A stretch of DNA of 64,000 nt. It comes from an uncultured Pelagibacteraceae bacterium. Its GTDB lineage: Bacteria; Pseudomonadota; Alphaproteobacteria; Pelagibacterales; Pelagibacteraceae. The notes below the pieces were generated by a model, which saw nothing but the letters and a program-made list of their open reading frames with translations, searched no databases and was not told where the DNA came from. Both the position numbers and the translations under genes were made by a program. The stretch's first letter is position 1. Each line of letters starts with the position of its first letter. Where the stretch lies: assembly GCA_902539165.1 (NCBI GenBank), contig CACBHY010000004.1, positions 110,573-174,572 on the forward strand, given 5' to 3'. This document shows, piece after piece, positions 1 to 9,214 of this stretch.

Positions 1-478
1 AAATATAAAAAAAGGACTTAAAAACTTTAAAGGCGTTCAAAGAAGATTTAATAAAATTTTTACATTTAACAAAGTTGATTTTTTTGATGACTATGCTCAT
101 CATCCAACAGAAATTAAAGAAGTTCTAAATGGGGTGAAAAAAGTTTATTCAAATTATGAAAAAATATGTATTTTTCAACCACATAGGATTTCAAGATTGA
201 AAGATTTAAAGTCAGAATTTGCCTCTGCATTTAAAGATGCAGACAAAGTAATTCTTTTTCCAATATATACTGCAGGTGAAAAAATCAAATTAGGTTTTAA
301 TTATTATGACTTTGCAAAAGAAATAATAAAAAAATCTAAAGTCCAACTATTTCTGTTGAATGACAAATATCAATTAGCAAAATATATAAAACATAATATT
401 TATGGAGATAAAATAGTAATAGGTATGGGGGCGGGTTCTATTTCATCATGGATGAGAGAAATTCCTAAATTTTTATAA
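1..478 (+). CDS. murC: UDP-N-acetylmuramate--L-alanine ligase, 3' part
   Basis: C-terminal part of MurC, the cytoplasmic ATP-dependent ligase that adds L-alanine to UDP-MurNAc in peptidoglycan precursor synthesis. The reading frame is open from base 2, so the gene begins before the window; an internal methionine at 134 is not the start. The motifs GVQRRF and DDYAHHPTEI, typical of the Mur ligase central/C-terminal junction, are encoded at about 32-115. The C-terminal Rossmann-like domain ends with an ordinary stop at 476-478. The stop overlaps the murB start by one base (TAATG), which indicates translational coupling in the division and cell wall cluster. Identification is firm; only the 5' end is missing. 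Confidence 0.93.
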   Translation, partial: NIKKGLKNFKGVQRRFNKIFTFNKVDFFDDYAHHPTEIKEVLNGVKKVYSNYEKICIFQPHRISRLKDLKSEFASAFKDADKVILFPIYTAGEKIKLGFNYYDFAKEIIKKSKVQLFLLNDKYQLAKYIKHNIYGDKIVIGMGAGSISSWMREIPKFL

Positions 479-1383
479 TGAGCGATTATTTAAAAGAATT
501 ATCTTCAGAATTTAGTGAAAATCTAAAATTAAATTATGATTTGAAGAAAATGAATTGGTTTAATATTGGTGGTAAAACAAAAATTTATTATAAAGCGAAA
601 AATTTAAAAGAATTAATCAAGTTTTTAAAAAAAATAAATAATAAAGAAAAGATTTTTATTTTAGGAGGGGGCTCAAACACATTAATTACAGACAATGATT
701 ATGATGGTGTTGTAATTAAATTATTAAATAACTTTAATAATATTTCTTTATTATCAGAAGAAATAATAATTGCAGGTAGTGCTGTTAGTGATAAATCGCT
801 ATCAGAATTTGCCATTAATAATTGTTTGGGAGGTTTTGAATTTTTATCATGTATTCCAGGAACAGTTGGCGGTGGAATTAAAATGAATGCAGGATGCTTT
901 GGTAGAGAATTTAAAGATATCCTTATTTCTATTCAAGCGGTAGATAAATCAGGCAAGGTTTTAACTATTCCAGCTAAAGATATAGATTTTAAATATAGAG
1001 AGAGTGGATTATCAGATGATCTTATATTTTTGAGCGCATCCTTTAAGGGACACAAAAAAGATAAAGTTCTAATTAAGAGCGAAGTTCAAAAATTAGTGAA
1101 AAAAAAAGAACAAGCTCAACCTACGAGAATAAAAACTAGTGGAAGTACTTTTAAAAATCCTATCAACCAAACTGATAAAAAGGTGTGGCAGTTAATTAGA
1201 GAGTCAGTACCACTTGAAAAATCATTTGGAGATGCGTCAATTTCAGAGAAACATTGTAATTTTTTTGTAAACAAAGGTAATGCTAAATTTAAAGAAATGA
1301 GGGATTTGATTAAATTTGTATCTGATTGTGTTTTCAAAAAAACTGGGATCAAGCTTGAAACAGAAATTAAAATAATTGAATAA
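478..1383 (+). CDS. murB: UDP-N-acetylenolpyruvoylglucosamine reductase
   Basis: MurB reduces UDP-GlcNAc-enolpyruvate to UDP-MurNAc using NADPH and FAD, the second committed step of peptidoglycan synthesis in the cytoplasm. The 301-residue protein has the FAD-binding GGGSNTLI motif near residue 61, the IPGTVGG segment near residue 127, a GSTFKNP motif holding the probable catalytic serine near residue 222, and a late TEIKII segment with the acidic catalytic residue. Its length is normal for the family. It starts one base inside the murC stop and its end overlaps or abuts ddl, so it belongs to the mur-ddl-fts operon. Confidence 0.95.
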   Translation: MSDYLKELSSEFSENLKLNYDLKKMNWFNIGGKTKIYYKAKNLKELIKFLKKINNKEKIFILGGGSNTLITDNDYDGVVIKLLNNFNNISLLSEEIIIAGSAVSDKSLSEFAINNCLGGFEFLSCIPGTVGGGIKMNAGCFGREFKDILISIQAVDKSGKVLTIPAKDIDFKYRESGLSDDLIFLSASFKGHKKDKVLIKSEVQKLVKKKEQAQPTRIKTSGSTFKNPINQTDKKVWQLIRESVPLEKSFGDASISEKHCNFFVNKGNAKFKEMRDLIKFVSDCVFKKTGIKLETEIKIIE

Positions 1384-2299
1384 ATTGAAAAAGAAAATTT
1401 TAATAATATCAGGGGGAATTTCAAAAGAGAGATTAATTAGTCTTGATACTGGATTGCAAGTTGCAAAAGAATTAAGAAAAAATTCATATAATGTTCAAAT
1501 TTCTGAACCAAATAATAATCTACAAAAAATTATTAATAAATTTAATCCTAATGTGATTTTTAATGCATTGCACGGACAGTTTGGAGAAGATGGTTATATT
1601 CAAACTATACTCGAAAGGTTTAATATCCCATATACCCATTCAGGTGTAATTGCCTCTGCAATAGCAATGGATAAAGAAATATCTAAAAAATTATTTATAA
1701 AATATAAAATAAATACCCCAAAATTCCTCACATACTCATTTGATAAAAAAAATTCACAACTAGTTAAAGAAATCAATAGCAAATTAAAATTTCCAGTTGT
1801 AGTGAAACCATTAAATGAGGGCTCGAGTGTAAACGTATATATCTGTAATAGAAAAAATATATTCAAAATTTTAAATTCTCTCAAAAATTACAAAAAGGTA
1901 ATGATTGAAGAGTTTATAGGAGGTCGAGAAATACAAGTCGCAATCTTAGGAAATAGAAAATTAGGTGCGATAGAATTAAAACCTAAGAGAAAATTCTATG
2001 ATTATCAAGCCAAGTATAATACTAACGCCAAAACACAACATATTATAAAAATCGGTTTACCAAAAAAAAAATTAAATCAAGTTTTAGAGACAGCTTATAA
2101 AGCACATAAAATAATTAAATGTAGAGGAGTTACGAGATCAGACTTTAAATATTTTAACGGTAAATTTTATTTGTTAGAGATAAATACTCAGCCCGGAATG
2201 ACCAAACTGTCTTTAGTTCCTGAAATAGCTGCTCACCATGGTATGAGCTTCATAGAATTAATAGAGTGGATATTAGATGATGCATCAACAAAAAGGTAA
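1376..2299 (+). CDS. ddl: D-alanine--D-alanine ligase
   Basis: Ddl joins two D-alanines with ATP to supply the dipeptide for the pentapeptide stem. The 307-residue ATP-grasp protein shows the expected HGQFGEDG segment (about residue 66), the lid motif EGSSVNVYI, EEFIGGREIQVAILG, and the metal-binding LLEINTQPGMTKLSLVPEIA near the C-terminus. No ATG is available at the 5' end. TTG at 1376 (overlapping murB by 8 bases) or TTG at 1385 are the candidate starts, and both keep the first beta strand (KKILIISGG). The 3' end overlaps ftsQ by 23 bases. Confidence 0.94.
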   Translation: MNKLKKKILIISGGISKERLISLDTGLQVAKELRKNSYNVQISEPNNNLQKIINKFNPNVIFNALHGQFGEDGYIQTILERFNIPYTHSGVIASAIAMDKEISKKLFIKYKINTPKFLTYSFDKKNSQLVKEINSKLKFPVVVKPLNEGSSVNVYICNRKNIFKILNSLKNYKKVMIEEFIGGREIQVAILGNRKLGAIELKPKRKFYDYQAKYNTNAKTQHIIKIGLPKKKLNQVLETAYKAHKIIKCRGVTRSDFKYFNGKFYLLEINTQPGMTKLSLVPEIAAHHGMSFIELIEWILDDASTKR

Positions 2300-2951
2300 A
2301 AAAATTTTAATTTATTTCTTTATATTTTTAATAGTGGGATCAATTAATAACACTGCATTAACAAAAATCAAATTTGAAACAATTAAAAGTATTCAAATCT
2401 CAGGATTAAATCAAAAACAAAATATTAGTCTTTTGGAAAGTATTAAAGAACTAGACTTAAAAAATATTTTTTTTCTTAATGGAAAAGAAATTTCTAAAAT
2501 AATAAGCTCTAATAGTTTAGTTGAAAATTATGAAATATTTAAAAAATATCCATATGCCCTAGATATCAAAATTGAAAGAACTGACTTTTTAGCAAAAATA
2601 AATAATAACGGAAAAATATTTCTTATAGGAAAAAATGGAAAATTATCTGATTTAAAATTCTCAGATAAAGAACTACCTTTTATATTTGGCAAACCAAGGA
2701 TAGATGAATTTATAAAATTTACTAATATAATTGAGGAATCCAAGCTCTCACTTAATCAAGTTAAAAATCTATATTTTTTTCCATCAAAAAGATGGGACTT
2801 GAAACTTAAGAATAATTTAATATTAAAATTATCAAAGAAGCATACTAAACTTTCTTTAGACCAGGCTTTGGAAATTATAAATGACGATAATTTTAATGAT
2901 ATTAAAGTAGTTGATGCAAGAATTAAAAATCAAATCATTTTGAATGACTGA
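2277..2951 (+). CDS. ftsQ: cell division protein FtsQ (short)
   Basis: Probable FtsQ, the bitopic inner-membrane divisome protein that bridges early and late division proteins. The 224-residue protein has a lysine-rich cytoplasmic N-terminus, one membrane segment (about residues 9-25) and a POTRA-like region starting with KFETIKSIQISGLNQ, followed by an FtsQ beta-domain segment (FLIGKNGKLS...LPFIFG). It is short for FtsQ, consistent with genome reduction. Methionines at 2277 and 2280 are both possible starts. Position between ddl and the ftsA-like gene supports the call more than sequence similarity alone. Its stop overlaps the next start by 8 bases. Confidence 0.85.
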   Translation: MMHQQKGKKILIYFFIFLIVGSINNTALTKIKFETIKSIQISGLNQKQNISLLESIKELDLKNIFFLNGKEISKIISSNSLVENYEIFKKYPYALDIKIERTDFLAKINNNGKIFLIGKNGKLSDLKFSDKELPFIFGKPRIDEFIKFTNIIEESKLSLNQVKNLYFFPSKRWDLKLKNNLILKLSKKHTKLSLDQALEIINDDNFNDIKVVDARIKNQIILND

Positions 2952-3648
2952 TAAATTAAGTTTTGAAACATATTTAAGTCTTTCTCATAAAAAATTTGAG
3001 ATTTATTTATTAGATAAAAAAAATTTAAAGAATATTTATATGGAAGAAGTTTATGTAGAAAATGGTTCAGATTTATTTGATTACAAATTACTAAATAGCT
3101 TTCTTGATAAAAATATTTTTAAAATTGAAAAATTAATTGGTAAATTTTTAAGAGGTATTGTCGTAGTAATAGAAAATGACCAAACTTTAAATTGTTCAAT
3201 TGGAATAAAGAAAAAAAGTTATGGTGAAAAAATCACTAAACATTATTTAGAAAGTTCACTAACTGAGCTTAAAGATTTGTTTAAAGAAAATTATCATAAT
3301 AGAAAAATCATGCATTTTATAGTAAATAGATGTTTAATAGATGGAATTAATTATTCATCATTTGACAAAGAAATTGATGGTGAGGATATGTATATTGAAG
3401 TAATTTTTATTTCTGTTTCAAATATTTTAATTAAAGAAGTCAGTAATGAATTAGAAAAATATCAAATAAAAATAGATCGTTTATTTGAAAAGAAATATAT
3501 TAAAAATCTTTTTGAGGGAGAAGATTTAGATCTATCCTTAATTGCTTTTAAAGTACAAAGCGGTCACAACCACAATGAAATTACTTTAGTTCCAAAAAAC
3601 CTTAAAAAGACTGGCTTTTTTGAGAAATTTTTTCAACTATTTAGTTAA
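2944..3648 (+). CDS. ftsA: truncated FtsA-like division protein
   Basis: FtsA normally is an actin-fold ATPase of about 400 residues that anchors FtsZ to the membrane. This protein has only 234 residues. Residues about 100-180 match the SHS2 (1C) domain pattern of FtsA: the segment around RKIMHFIVNR...IDGINY, then MYIEVIFISVSNILIKEVSNELEKYQIKIDRLF. The following 2A/2B domains carrying the DxGGGT ATP-binding motif are absent. The C-terminus ends in KKTGFFEKFFQLFS, which looks like the amphipathic membrane-targeting helix of FtsA. The frame is intact and codon use matches the neighbours, so this looks like a reduced functional form rather than a fresh pseudogene. No ftsZ follows; lpxC starts 64 bases downstream. 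Confidence 0.72.
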   Translation: MTDKLSFETYLSLSHKKFEIYLLDKKNLKNIYMEEVYVENGSDLFDYKLLNSFLDKNIFKIEKLIGKFLRGIVVVIENDQTLNCSIGIKKKSYGEKITKHYLESSLTELKDLFKENYHNRKIMHFIVNRCLIDGINYSSFDKEIDGEDMYIEVIFISVSNILIKEVSNELEKYQIKIDRLFEKKYIKNLFEGEDLDLSLIAFKVQSGHNHNEITLVPKNLKKTGFFEKFFQLFS

Positions 3649-3712
3649 TATAGTCATATCTGGTAATATTTGTTGTTTTTAATTAGTTAATTTAACAATT
3701 TAAAAACTTAAT

Positions 3713-4633
3713 ATGTCTTACTTAAATCAAAAAACGCTTAAAAATTCAATTACATTTAGTGGCGTAGGTTTGCACACAGGTTTAGATGTGAAAGTATGCA
3801 TCAAACCCTCATCTCCCAACACTGGGATAATTTTTAAGAGAATTGATTTACAAAAGAATAATATTGTTCATCCAAATTTTTTGAATGTAAGTAGCACTTC
3901 GTTAAATACAACCATTGCAAATGAATACGGTGTTAAAGTTTCAACCATTGAACATTTAATGGGAGCTTTGTTTGGTTTAGGAATTGACAATGCCTTAATA
4001 GAAATAGACAACGAGGAAGTTCCAATTCTAGATGGCTCTGCTAAGGAATTCATTGAAAAAATTATCCCTGCAGGATTTGAAGTAAGTGAAGCTCCAATTA
4101 AAATTATTAAAATTAATAAAAAAATTGAATTTAACGACAGAAATAGATTAATTTCTATTGAACCCTCAAAATTAAGTTTAGATATAGAATTTAAATTAGA
4201 CTATGAAAATCCAGTTATAGGAAAACAAAAAAATAAAATTAGTGTTTATCAAGATAATTTAGAAGATATTTTTAATTCACGAACTTTTTGCTTATACGAA
4301 GACATTGAGGCAATTAAAAAAGTAGGATTAGCCAAAGGTGGTAGTTTAGAAAATGCAATAGTTGTTAAGAAAGACAAAATTTTAAATTCAGATGGTTTGA
4401 GAAATCATAAAGAATTTGTTAATCACAAAATACTTGACTGTATTGGAGACTTATATACTTCAGGATACAGAATTATTGGAAGTGTAAAATGTTCAAAGGG
4501 AGGACATTTTTTAACTAATGAACTTTTGAAAAAAGTATTTAAAAATAGTGAAAATTTTTCTATAATTGAAATACAGGAAAGAAATTTACCACACACTTTA
4601 ATCAATAGAAGTCTTTTAAAATCTATAGCATAG
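3713..4633 (+). CDS. lpxC: UDP-3-O-acyl-N-acetylglucosamine deacetylase
   Basis: LpxC is the zinc-dependent deacetylase that commits UDP-acyl-GlcNAc to lipid A synthesis, implying an LPS outer membrane. The 306-residue protein begins with the typical QKTLKNSITFSGVGLHTG. Zinc ligands are visible: His81 in STIEHLMGAL, and the His and Asp in NHKILDCIGDL. The catalytic late histidine is in CSKGGHFLTNELL. LDGSAKEFI near residue 104 is also a family hallmark. Length and layout are complete. It follows the short ftsA by 64 bases, where ftsZ would be expected in most alphaproteobacteria. Confidence 0.95.
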   Translation: MSYLNQKTLKNSITFSGVGLHTGLDVKVCIKPSSPNTGIIFKRIDLQKNNIVHPNFLNVSSTSLNTTIANEYGVKVSTIEHLMGALFGLGIDNALIEIDNEEVPILDGSAKEFIEKIIPAGFEVSEAPIKIIKINKKIEFNDRNRLISIEPSKLSLDIEFKLDYENPVIGKQKNKISVYQDNLEDIFNSRTFCLYEDIEAIKKVGLAKGGSLENAIVVKKDKILNSDGLRNHKEFVNHKILDCIGDLYTSGYRIIGSVKCSKGGHFLTNELLKKVFKNSENFSIIEIQERNLPHTLINRSLLKSIA

Positions 4634-4680
4634 AACATATAGAACTTTCAAATTTTGCTTGAAAACTATATATATGTTTT

Positions 4681-5520
4681 ATGAACTACTCTAAAATACA
4701 ATTATTACTAATTCTTTTGGTTATTTTTGTTTCTTGTTCTAAGAAAGAGCCAGAGGTTAAAAATATAAAGGAAATTAGTCAAGAATTAGAAATGGCGATT
4801 GCATATAATGAAGGATACGAAAAACTTAAAGTTAACGACACCTTCAACGCGGCTCAAAAATTTTTAGAGGCTGAGCTTTTGTTTCCACAATCTGATTGGG
4901 CTCCAAAATCAGCCTTAATGGCTTCATACTCATACTACTTGCAAAATTATTATTCAGAGGCCATGCTAAATTTAGAGAGATATTTGAAAACTTATCCAAA
5001 TGATAAAGATATTGTTTACGCACACTATTTGATAGGGATATGTTATTATGAACTCATAGAAGATGAAAAAAGAGACATTGATCCTTTAATAAAAGCTAAA
5101 GAAAAATTTAATTTAGTAATAAAAAGCTATCCTAATACTGATTTTGCTTTAGATGCAAAATTTAAATTAGATCTAATTGAAGATATTCTTGCATCAAAAG
5201 AAATGTACTTAGCAAGACACTATCAAAAAAAAAATAAATGGGTTGCAGCTATAAATAGATATCAAATAATTTTAGAGAATTATAATCAAACAATTTTTGT
5301 CGAGGAAGCACTTCATCGTTTGGTAGAAATAAATTACAATATTGGACTTTTAGAAGAATCTAAAAAATATGCTAATGTTTTGGGATATAATTACCAATCA
5401 AGTGAATGGTACAAGAAATCTTATAAAATTTTTAATAAAGATTATAAAGAAATAGTCCCAAAAAAAGTTGATAAAAATAAGAAAGGTGTAATAGAAAAAT
5501 TTAAAAAAATTTTTGATTAA
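4681..5520 (+). CDS. bamD: outer membrane assembly lipoprotein BamD (ComL)
   Basis: BamD is an essential lipoprotein of the BAM complex that inserts beta-barrel proteins into the outer membrane; it acts at the periplasmic face. The 279-residue protein starts with a lipoprotein signal (hydrophobic LLLILLVIFVSC, lipidated Cys19). TPR-like helices follow, with the YNEGYEKL...AAQKFLEAEL...SALMASYSYYLQNYYSEA pattern and the family feature of tyrosine/alanine-rich repeats. Position between lpxC and ligA fits the alphaproteobacterial order, though recN, often found between bamD and ligA, is absent here. The end touches the ligA start region. Confidence 0.92.
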   Translation: MNYSKIQLLLILLVIFVSCSKKEPEVKNIKEISQELEMAIAYNEGYEKLKVNDTFNAAQKFLEAELLFPQSDWAPKSALMASYSYYLQNYYSEAMLNLERYLKTYPNDKDIVYAHYLIGICYYELIEDEKRDIDPLIKAKEKFNLVIKSYPNTDFALDAKFKLDLIEDILASKEMYLARHYQKKNKWVAAINRYQIILENYNQTIFVEEALHRLVEINYNIGLLEESKKYANVLGYNYQSSEWYKKSYKIFNKDYKEIVPKKVDKNKKGVIEKFKKIFD

Positions 5521-5521
5521 T

Positions 5522-7549
5522 ATGAGAAAAAATTTGATCAAAAAAGAATATTTAAAAAAAATTAAACAATTTGAAAATTATAATAAAAAGTATTTTGACG
5601 AAAATAAGCCTATAATATCAGATAGTGATTTTGACAATCTAAAATATGAAATAATTGAATTAGAAAAAAAATATCAATATTTAAAAAGTAAAAATTCTCC
5701 TTCAAATAAAGTTGGTTTTAAACCCTCTAAAAATTTTAAAAAAGCAAACCATAAAGTTCCAATGCTGTCTCTCTCAAATGCATTTTCAGAAGAAGATTTA
5801 ATAAATTTTGAGAAGAAAACTGCAAATTTTCTCTCAGTAAAAAGTGATTTTAAGTTATTTTACAGTGTTGAGCCAAAAATTGATGGTATCTCAGCTTCGT
5901 TAACATACGAAAATGGAAATTTCGTTAGGGGTCTTTCTAGAGGAGACGGTAAAGAAGGTGAGGATATTACTGATAATTTAAATACCATCAAAGATATTCC
6001 AAAAAAAATAGTATCAAAAGATTTTCCAGAAGCAATTGATATTAGAGGAGAAGTTTTTATACGAAATAGTAAATTCGAAAATTTAAGAGATAAATTTGCA
6101 AATCCAAGAAATGCTGCTTCAGGCTCATTGAGACAAAAAAATCCTGAGGATACTAAAAAAATTCCATTAAATTTTATTGCTTACACTTTTGGTTTTGAAA
6201 ATGGTTTAAAAGTTGAAAATCAATCCGATTTTCTAAAAAAATTGGAAGAATGGGGTTTTAAAATAAATCCTTTGAATAAATTAATTAGCGGAGTTGAAAA
6301 TTTAATAGACAATTATAATAAAATTGAAAAAAAAAGAGCTGATTTAGACTTTGATATAGATGGAATTGTATACAAAGTTAATGATTTTGCTCTTCAAAAA
6401 AGATTGGGAAATGTTGCTAATGCTCCAAGATGGGCTGTTGCACATAAATTTTCCTCAAATAAGGCTATATCTCAAATCAAAGATATAGAGATCCAAATTG
6501 GAAGAACTGGTGCTTTAACCCCAGTTGCAAAAATTAAACCAATCAACATTGGTGGAGTACAAGTATCCAACGCAACTTTACACAATGAGGATGAAATTAT
6601 TAGAAAAGATATTAGGATTGGTGATACTGTCACTGTAGAAAGAGCTGGGGATGTTATTCCTCATGTTGTTTCAGTTGATACATCAAGGAGAAAAAACATA
6701 TTAAAGAAATTCATTTTCCCAAAAAAGTGCCCATGTGGTTATGAAACAATCAAAGAGTTTAATAAAATTACTAAAAAATTCGATGCTGTGAGAAGGTGCC
6801 CTGATAGAGGATTTGAATGTAATAGAATTGCAAAAGAAAAACTTAAACATTTTGTTTCAAAAGAAGCTTTTAATATTGATGGATTTGGAAAAAAAATTGC
6901 AGAAAAGTTTTGGGAACTCAATTTAATTAGACTTCCACAAGATATTTTTAAATTAGATTATGATAAAATTGAAAAATTGGATGGGTGGGGAAAATTGTCA
7001 TCGGATAATCTGAGATATTCAGTCGATGAAAAAAAACAAATTTCTTTAGAAAGATTTATTTATTCACTTGGTATAAGACATATAGGATTAGAAAATGCTA
7101 AAATATTAGCAAGATATTTTGAATCTTTTCAAAAATTCAAAATTTTGTCAAAAAAAAATAATTATAACGATTTATTAAATATCGATGGAATTGGAGAAAC
7201 GCAGTTAGTTTCTATTAAAAGCTTTTTTTCAAAAAATATTAATGTAAAAATTTTAAATGAACTAGATAAAGTCTTAAATATACAAGATGCCAAAGCTGTT
7301 AATAACAAGGGATTATTGAAAAATATGTCTTTTTTAGTTACCGGAAAATTAAACAATATTAGTAGAGCGGAGGTAAAATCACTAATCGAAGAAAATTCTG
7401 GAACAACAGTGAGCAGTGTTTCTAAAAAGTTAAATTATTTAATCACTGGCGAAAAACCAACCAAGAAAAAAGTAGAAAGTGCAAAAGCACTAAAGATTAA
7501 AATTATAGATCAAGACGAATTTTTAAGAATATTAAATAAGACTAGCTAG
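5522..7549 (+). CDS. ligA: NAD-dependent DNA ligase
   Basis: LigA seals nicks in duplex DNA using NAD+ in replication and repair. The 675-residue protein has the full architecture: N-terminal Ia helices (YYD-type NAD site in degenerate form), adenylation domain with catalytic Lys119 in EPKIDG, OB fold (RTGALTPVAKIKPI), a four-cysteine zinc finger (CPCGYE...RRCPDRGFEC), helix-hairpin-helix repeats and a C-terminal BRCT domain (LLKNMSFLVTGKL). ATG at 5522 is preferred; an upstream in-frame TTG at 5513 would overlap bamD. Its 3' end overlaps the convergent aminopeptidase gene by 18 bases. Confidence 0.96.
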   Translation: MRKNLIKKEYLKKIKQFENYNKKYFDENKPIISDSDFDNLKYEIIELEKKYQYLKSKNSPSNKVGFKPSKNFKKANHKVPMLSLSNAFSEEDLINFEKKTANFLSVKSDFKLFYSVEPKIDGISASLTYENGNFVRGLSRGDGKEGEDITDNLNTIKDIPKKIVSKDFPEAIDIRGEVFIRNSKFENLRDKFANPRNAASGSLRQKNPEDTKKIPLNFIAYTFGFENGLKVENQSDFLKKLEEWGFKINPLNKLISGVENLIDNYNKIEKKRADLDFDIDGIVYKVNDFALQKRLGNVANAPRWAVAHKFSSNKAISQIKDIEIQIGRTGALTPVAKIKPINIGGVQVSNATLHNEDEIIRKDIRIGDTVTVERAGDVIPHVVSVDTSRRKNILKKFIFPKKCPCGYETIKEFNKITKKFDAVRRCPDRGFECNRIAKEKLKHFVSKEAFNIDGFGKKIAEKFWELNLIRLPQDIFKLDYDKIEKLDGWGKLSSDNLRYSVDEKKQISLERFIYSLGIRHIGLENAKILARYFESFQKFKILSKKNNYNDLLNIDGIGETQLVSIKSFFSKNINVKILNELDKVLNIQDAKAVNNKGLLKNMSFLVTGKLNNISRAEVKSLIEENSGTTVSSVSKKLNYLITGEKPTKKKVESAKALKIKIIDQDEFLRILNKTS

Positions 7550-9214
7550 CCATTTTTTTTCATTTGAATTTAAATATTTTGATATTTTAGAATACACATT
7601 TAAATGATATTTAAATAAATATTTTTTTTCAAAGTTTGTTAATAGATTGAAATTGATTAAATCTATATCAATAGGAGCCATAGTTAAATTTTCAAAAAAC
7701 AATTTATTATTTTGCCTTTTTACGTAGACTAAATTTTCTATACGAATTCCAAATTTATTTTTTTTGTAAAAACCAGGTTCATTACTTAAAATCATCCCTT
7801 CTTTAATTTTTACCTTATTTATCTTGGATATTGACTGTGGTCCCTCATGAACATTTAAAAAAAAACCAACACCATGGCCAGTTCCATGTGCATAATCTAA
7901 ATTGTTTTTTTTAAGGAATTTTCTAGCTCTAATATCAATTTTTTTTCCAATATTATCCTTTTTTAGATCCGTAGTTGCTACTGCGATATGCCCTTTTAAT
8001 ACCTTGGTGTAAATATTTTTAATATTTTGGCTTTGTTTAGAGAAACAAAGTGTTCTAGTAACGTCTGTTGTCCCATATTTGTATTGTCCACCAGAGTCAC
8101 ACAAAAATATATCTTTTTTACTAATAATCTGACAATTATCTGGTTTCGCTCTATAATGAACTATTGCTCCATTTTTTCCAGTTCCAGCAATTGTATCAAA
8201 GCTTGGATAAAGATAATTTTTGTTTTGTTTTCTAAGTTTTTCTAATTTATTTTGTGCTTGTACTTCGGTGATTTGTTTTTTATTTTTATTCTTTATCCAA
8301 TATAAAAATTTAGTTAGTGCTGTACCATCAGATATATGTGATTTTATCATATGACTGATTTCAGTCTTATTCTTAATTGATTTAAAATAATAAATAGGAT
8401 CTTCTTTTTTTTTAATCTTGAATTTTGATTTAATTAAGTTTTCAAAGTAAATAGAACAAGTGTTTTCATCAATGATAAAATTGTTACCTTTTAATTTTGA
8501 GATTTCATTTAAACCTATAATTTGATTGGAATTAATGATTTTTTGATTAATTAGTTTTTTACATTTTATCTTCTTAGCTATTAAATAAATTCTTTTTGTT
8601 TTGCTAACTATCAATCTTGAGTTTGGCATAGGAGTATTTGGCCCATCTTTACCCCTAATATTCAAAGTCCAAGCTACATTTTCTGGCGCGCTGATAAATA
8701 AATAATCAGAATTATTTTTTTTTAAATATCTTGAAACTTTATTTAATTTTGAATTTCGACTTTCTCCAACAATATTTTTATCTAAGTGAAAAAATGGATG
8801 TACATCATTGACTTTAAATTTTTCTATTTGATCTATTAAGTTTTCATTTATAAATTTTACTTCATTAAATTTTAAGAAAAATTTATCAATCTGTTTATAA
8901 GTAAATAGTTTTGGATCAATACCAAGTGTAAGATTTTTAAATAAATTACAATTTATTAATCTTTCACTACCTAATATTTTAAAATTTTTACCACTCTCAA
9001 TTTGGCTTTGAATCGTATATCTTCCATCTGTAAATAAGTAATTTTTATTTTTTAAAATAATTGCAAGTCCGGCAGATCCACTGAAATTTGATATTACTTT
9101 AAGTCTGTTAATTTTAGAATATTCAGTAAAATAATCATCATTTTTTGGAATAACATATCCGTCTATGTTGTGTTTTTTAAATTTATTTTTTAAAATTTTA
9201 ATTTTATCCATCAT
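7532..9214 (-). CDS. pepP: Xaa-Pro aminopeptidase (aminopeptidase P family)
   Basis: M24B metallopeptidase that removes N-terminal residues preceding proline, probably in cytoplasmic peptide turnover. The three-domain protein is about 560 residues (two creatinase-like N-terminal domains plus the pita-bread catalytic domain). The dimetal ligands are visible: Asp in FLCDSGGQY and GTTDVTRTL, His in HGTGHGVGFFLNVHEG, Glu in LSNEPGFY and IRIENLVYV. ATG at 9214 is chosen because it forms an ATGA junction with the stop of the upstream uvrD gene; an in-frame ATG at 9241 would give a 30-base overlap. The 3' end overlaps ligA by 18 bases. Confidence 0.92.
   Translation of the reverse strand: MMDKIKILKNKFKKHNIDGYVIPKNDDYFTEYSKINRLKVISNFSGSAGLAIILKNKNYLFTDGRYTIQSQIESGKNFKILGSERLINCNLFKNLTLGIDPKLFTYKQIDKFFLKFNEVKFINENLIDQIEKFKVNDVHPFFHLDKNIVGESRNSKLNKVSRYLKKNNSDYLFISAPENVAWTLNIRGKDGPNTPMPNSRLIVSKTKRIYLIAKKIKCKKLINQKIINSNQIIGLNEISKLKGNNFIIDENTCSIYFENLIKSKFKIKKKEDPIYYFKSIKNKTEISHMIKSHISDGTALTKFLYWIKNKNKKQITEVQAQNKLEKLRKQNKNYLYPSFDTIAGTGKNGAIVHYRAKPDNCQIISKKDIFLCDSGGQYKYGTTDVTRTLCFSKQSQNIKNIYTKVLKGHIAVATTDLKKDNIGKKIDIRARKFLKKNNLDYAHGTGHGVGFFLNVHEGPQSISKINKVKIKEGMILSNEPGFYKKNKFGIRIENLVYVKRQNNKLFFENLTMAPIDIDLINFNLLTNFEKKYLFKYHLNVYSKISKYLNSNEKKWLASLI

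Noticed and set aside
134..478. Open frame starting at an internal methionine
   Set aside because: The same frame is open from base 2 and encodes MurC motifs upstream of 134, so this is the middle of a gene cut by the window edge.
3649..3712. Possible remnant of ftsZ between ftsA and lpxC
   Set aside because: The spacer is only 64 bases of AT-rich sequence without any recognisable FtsZ tail or motif.
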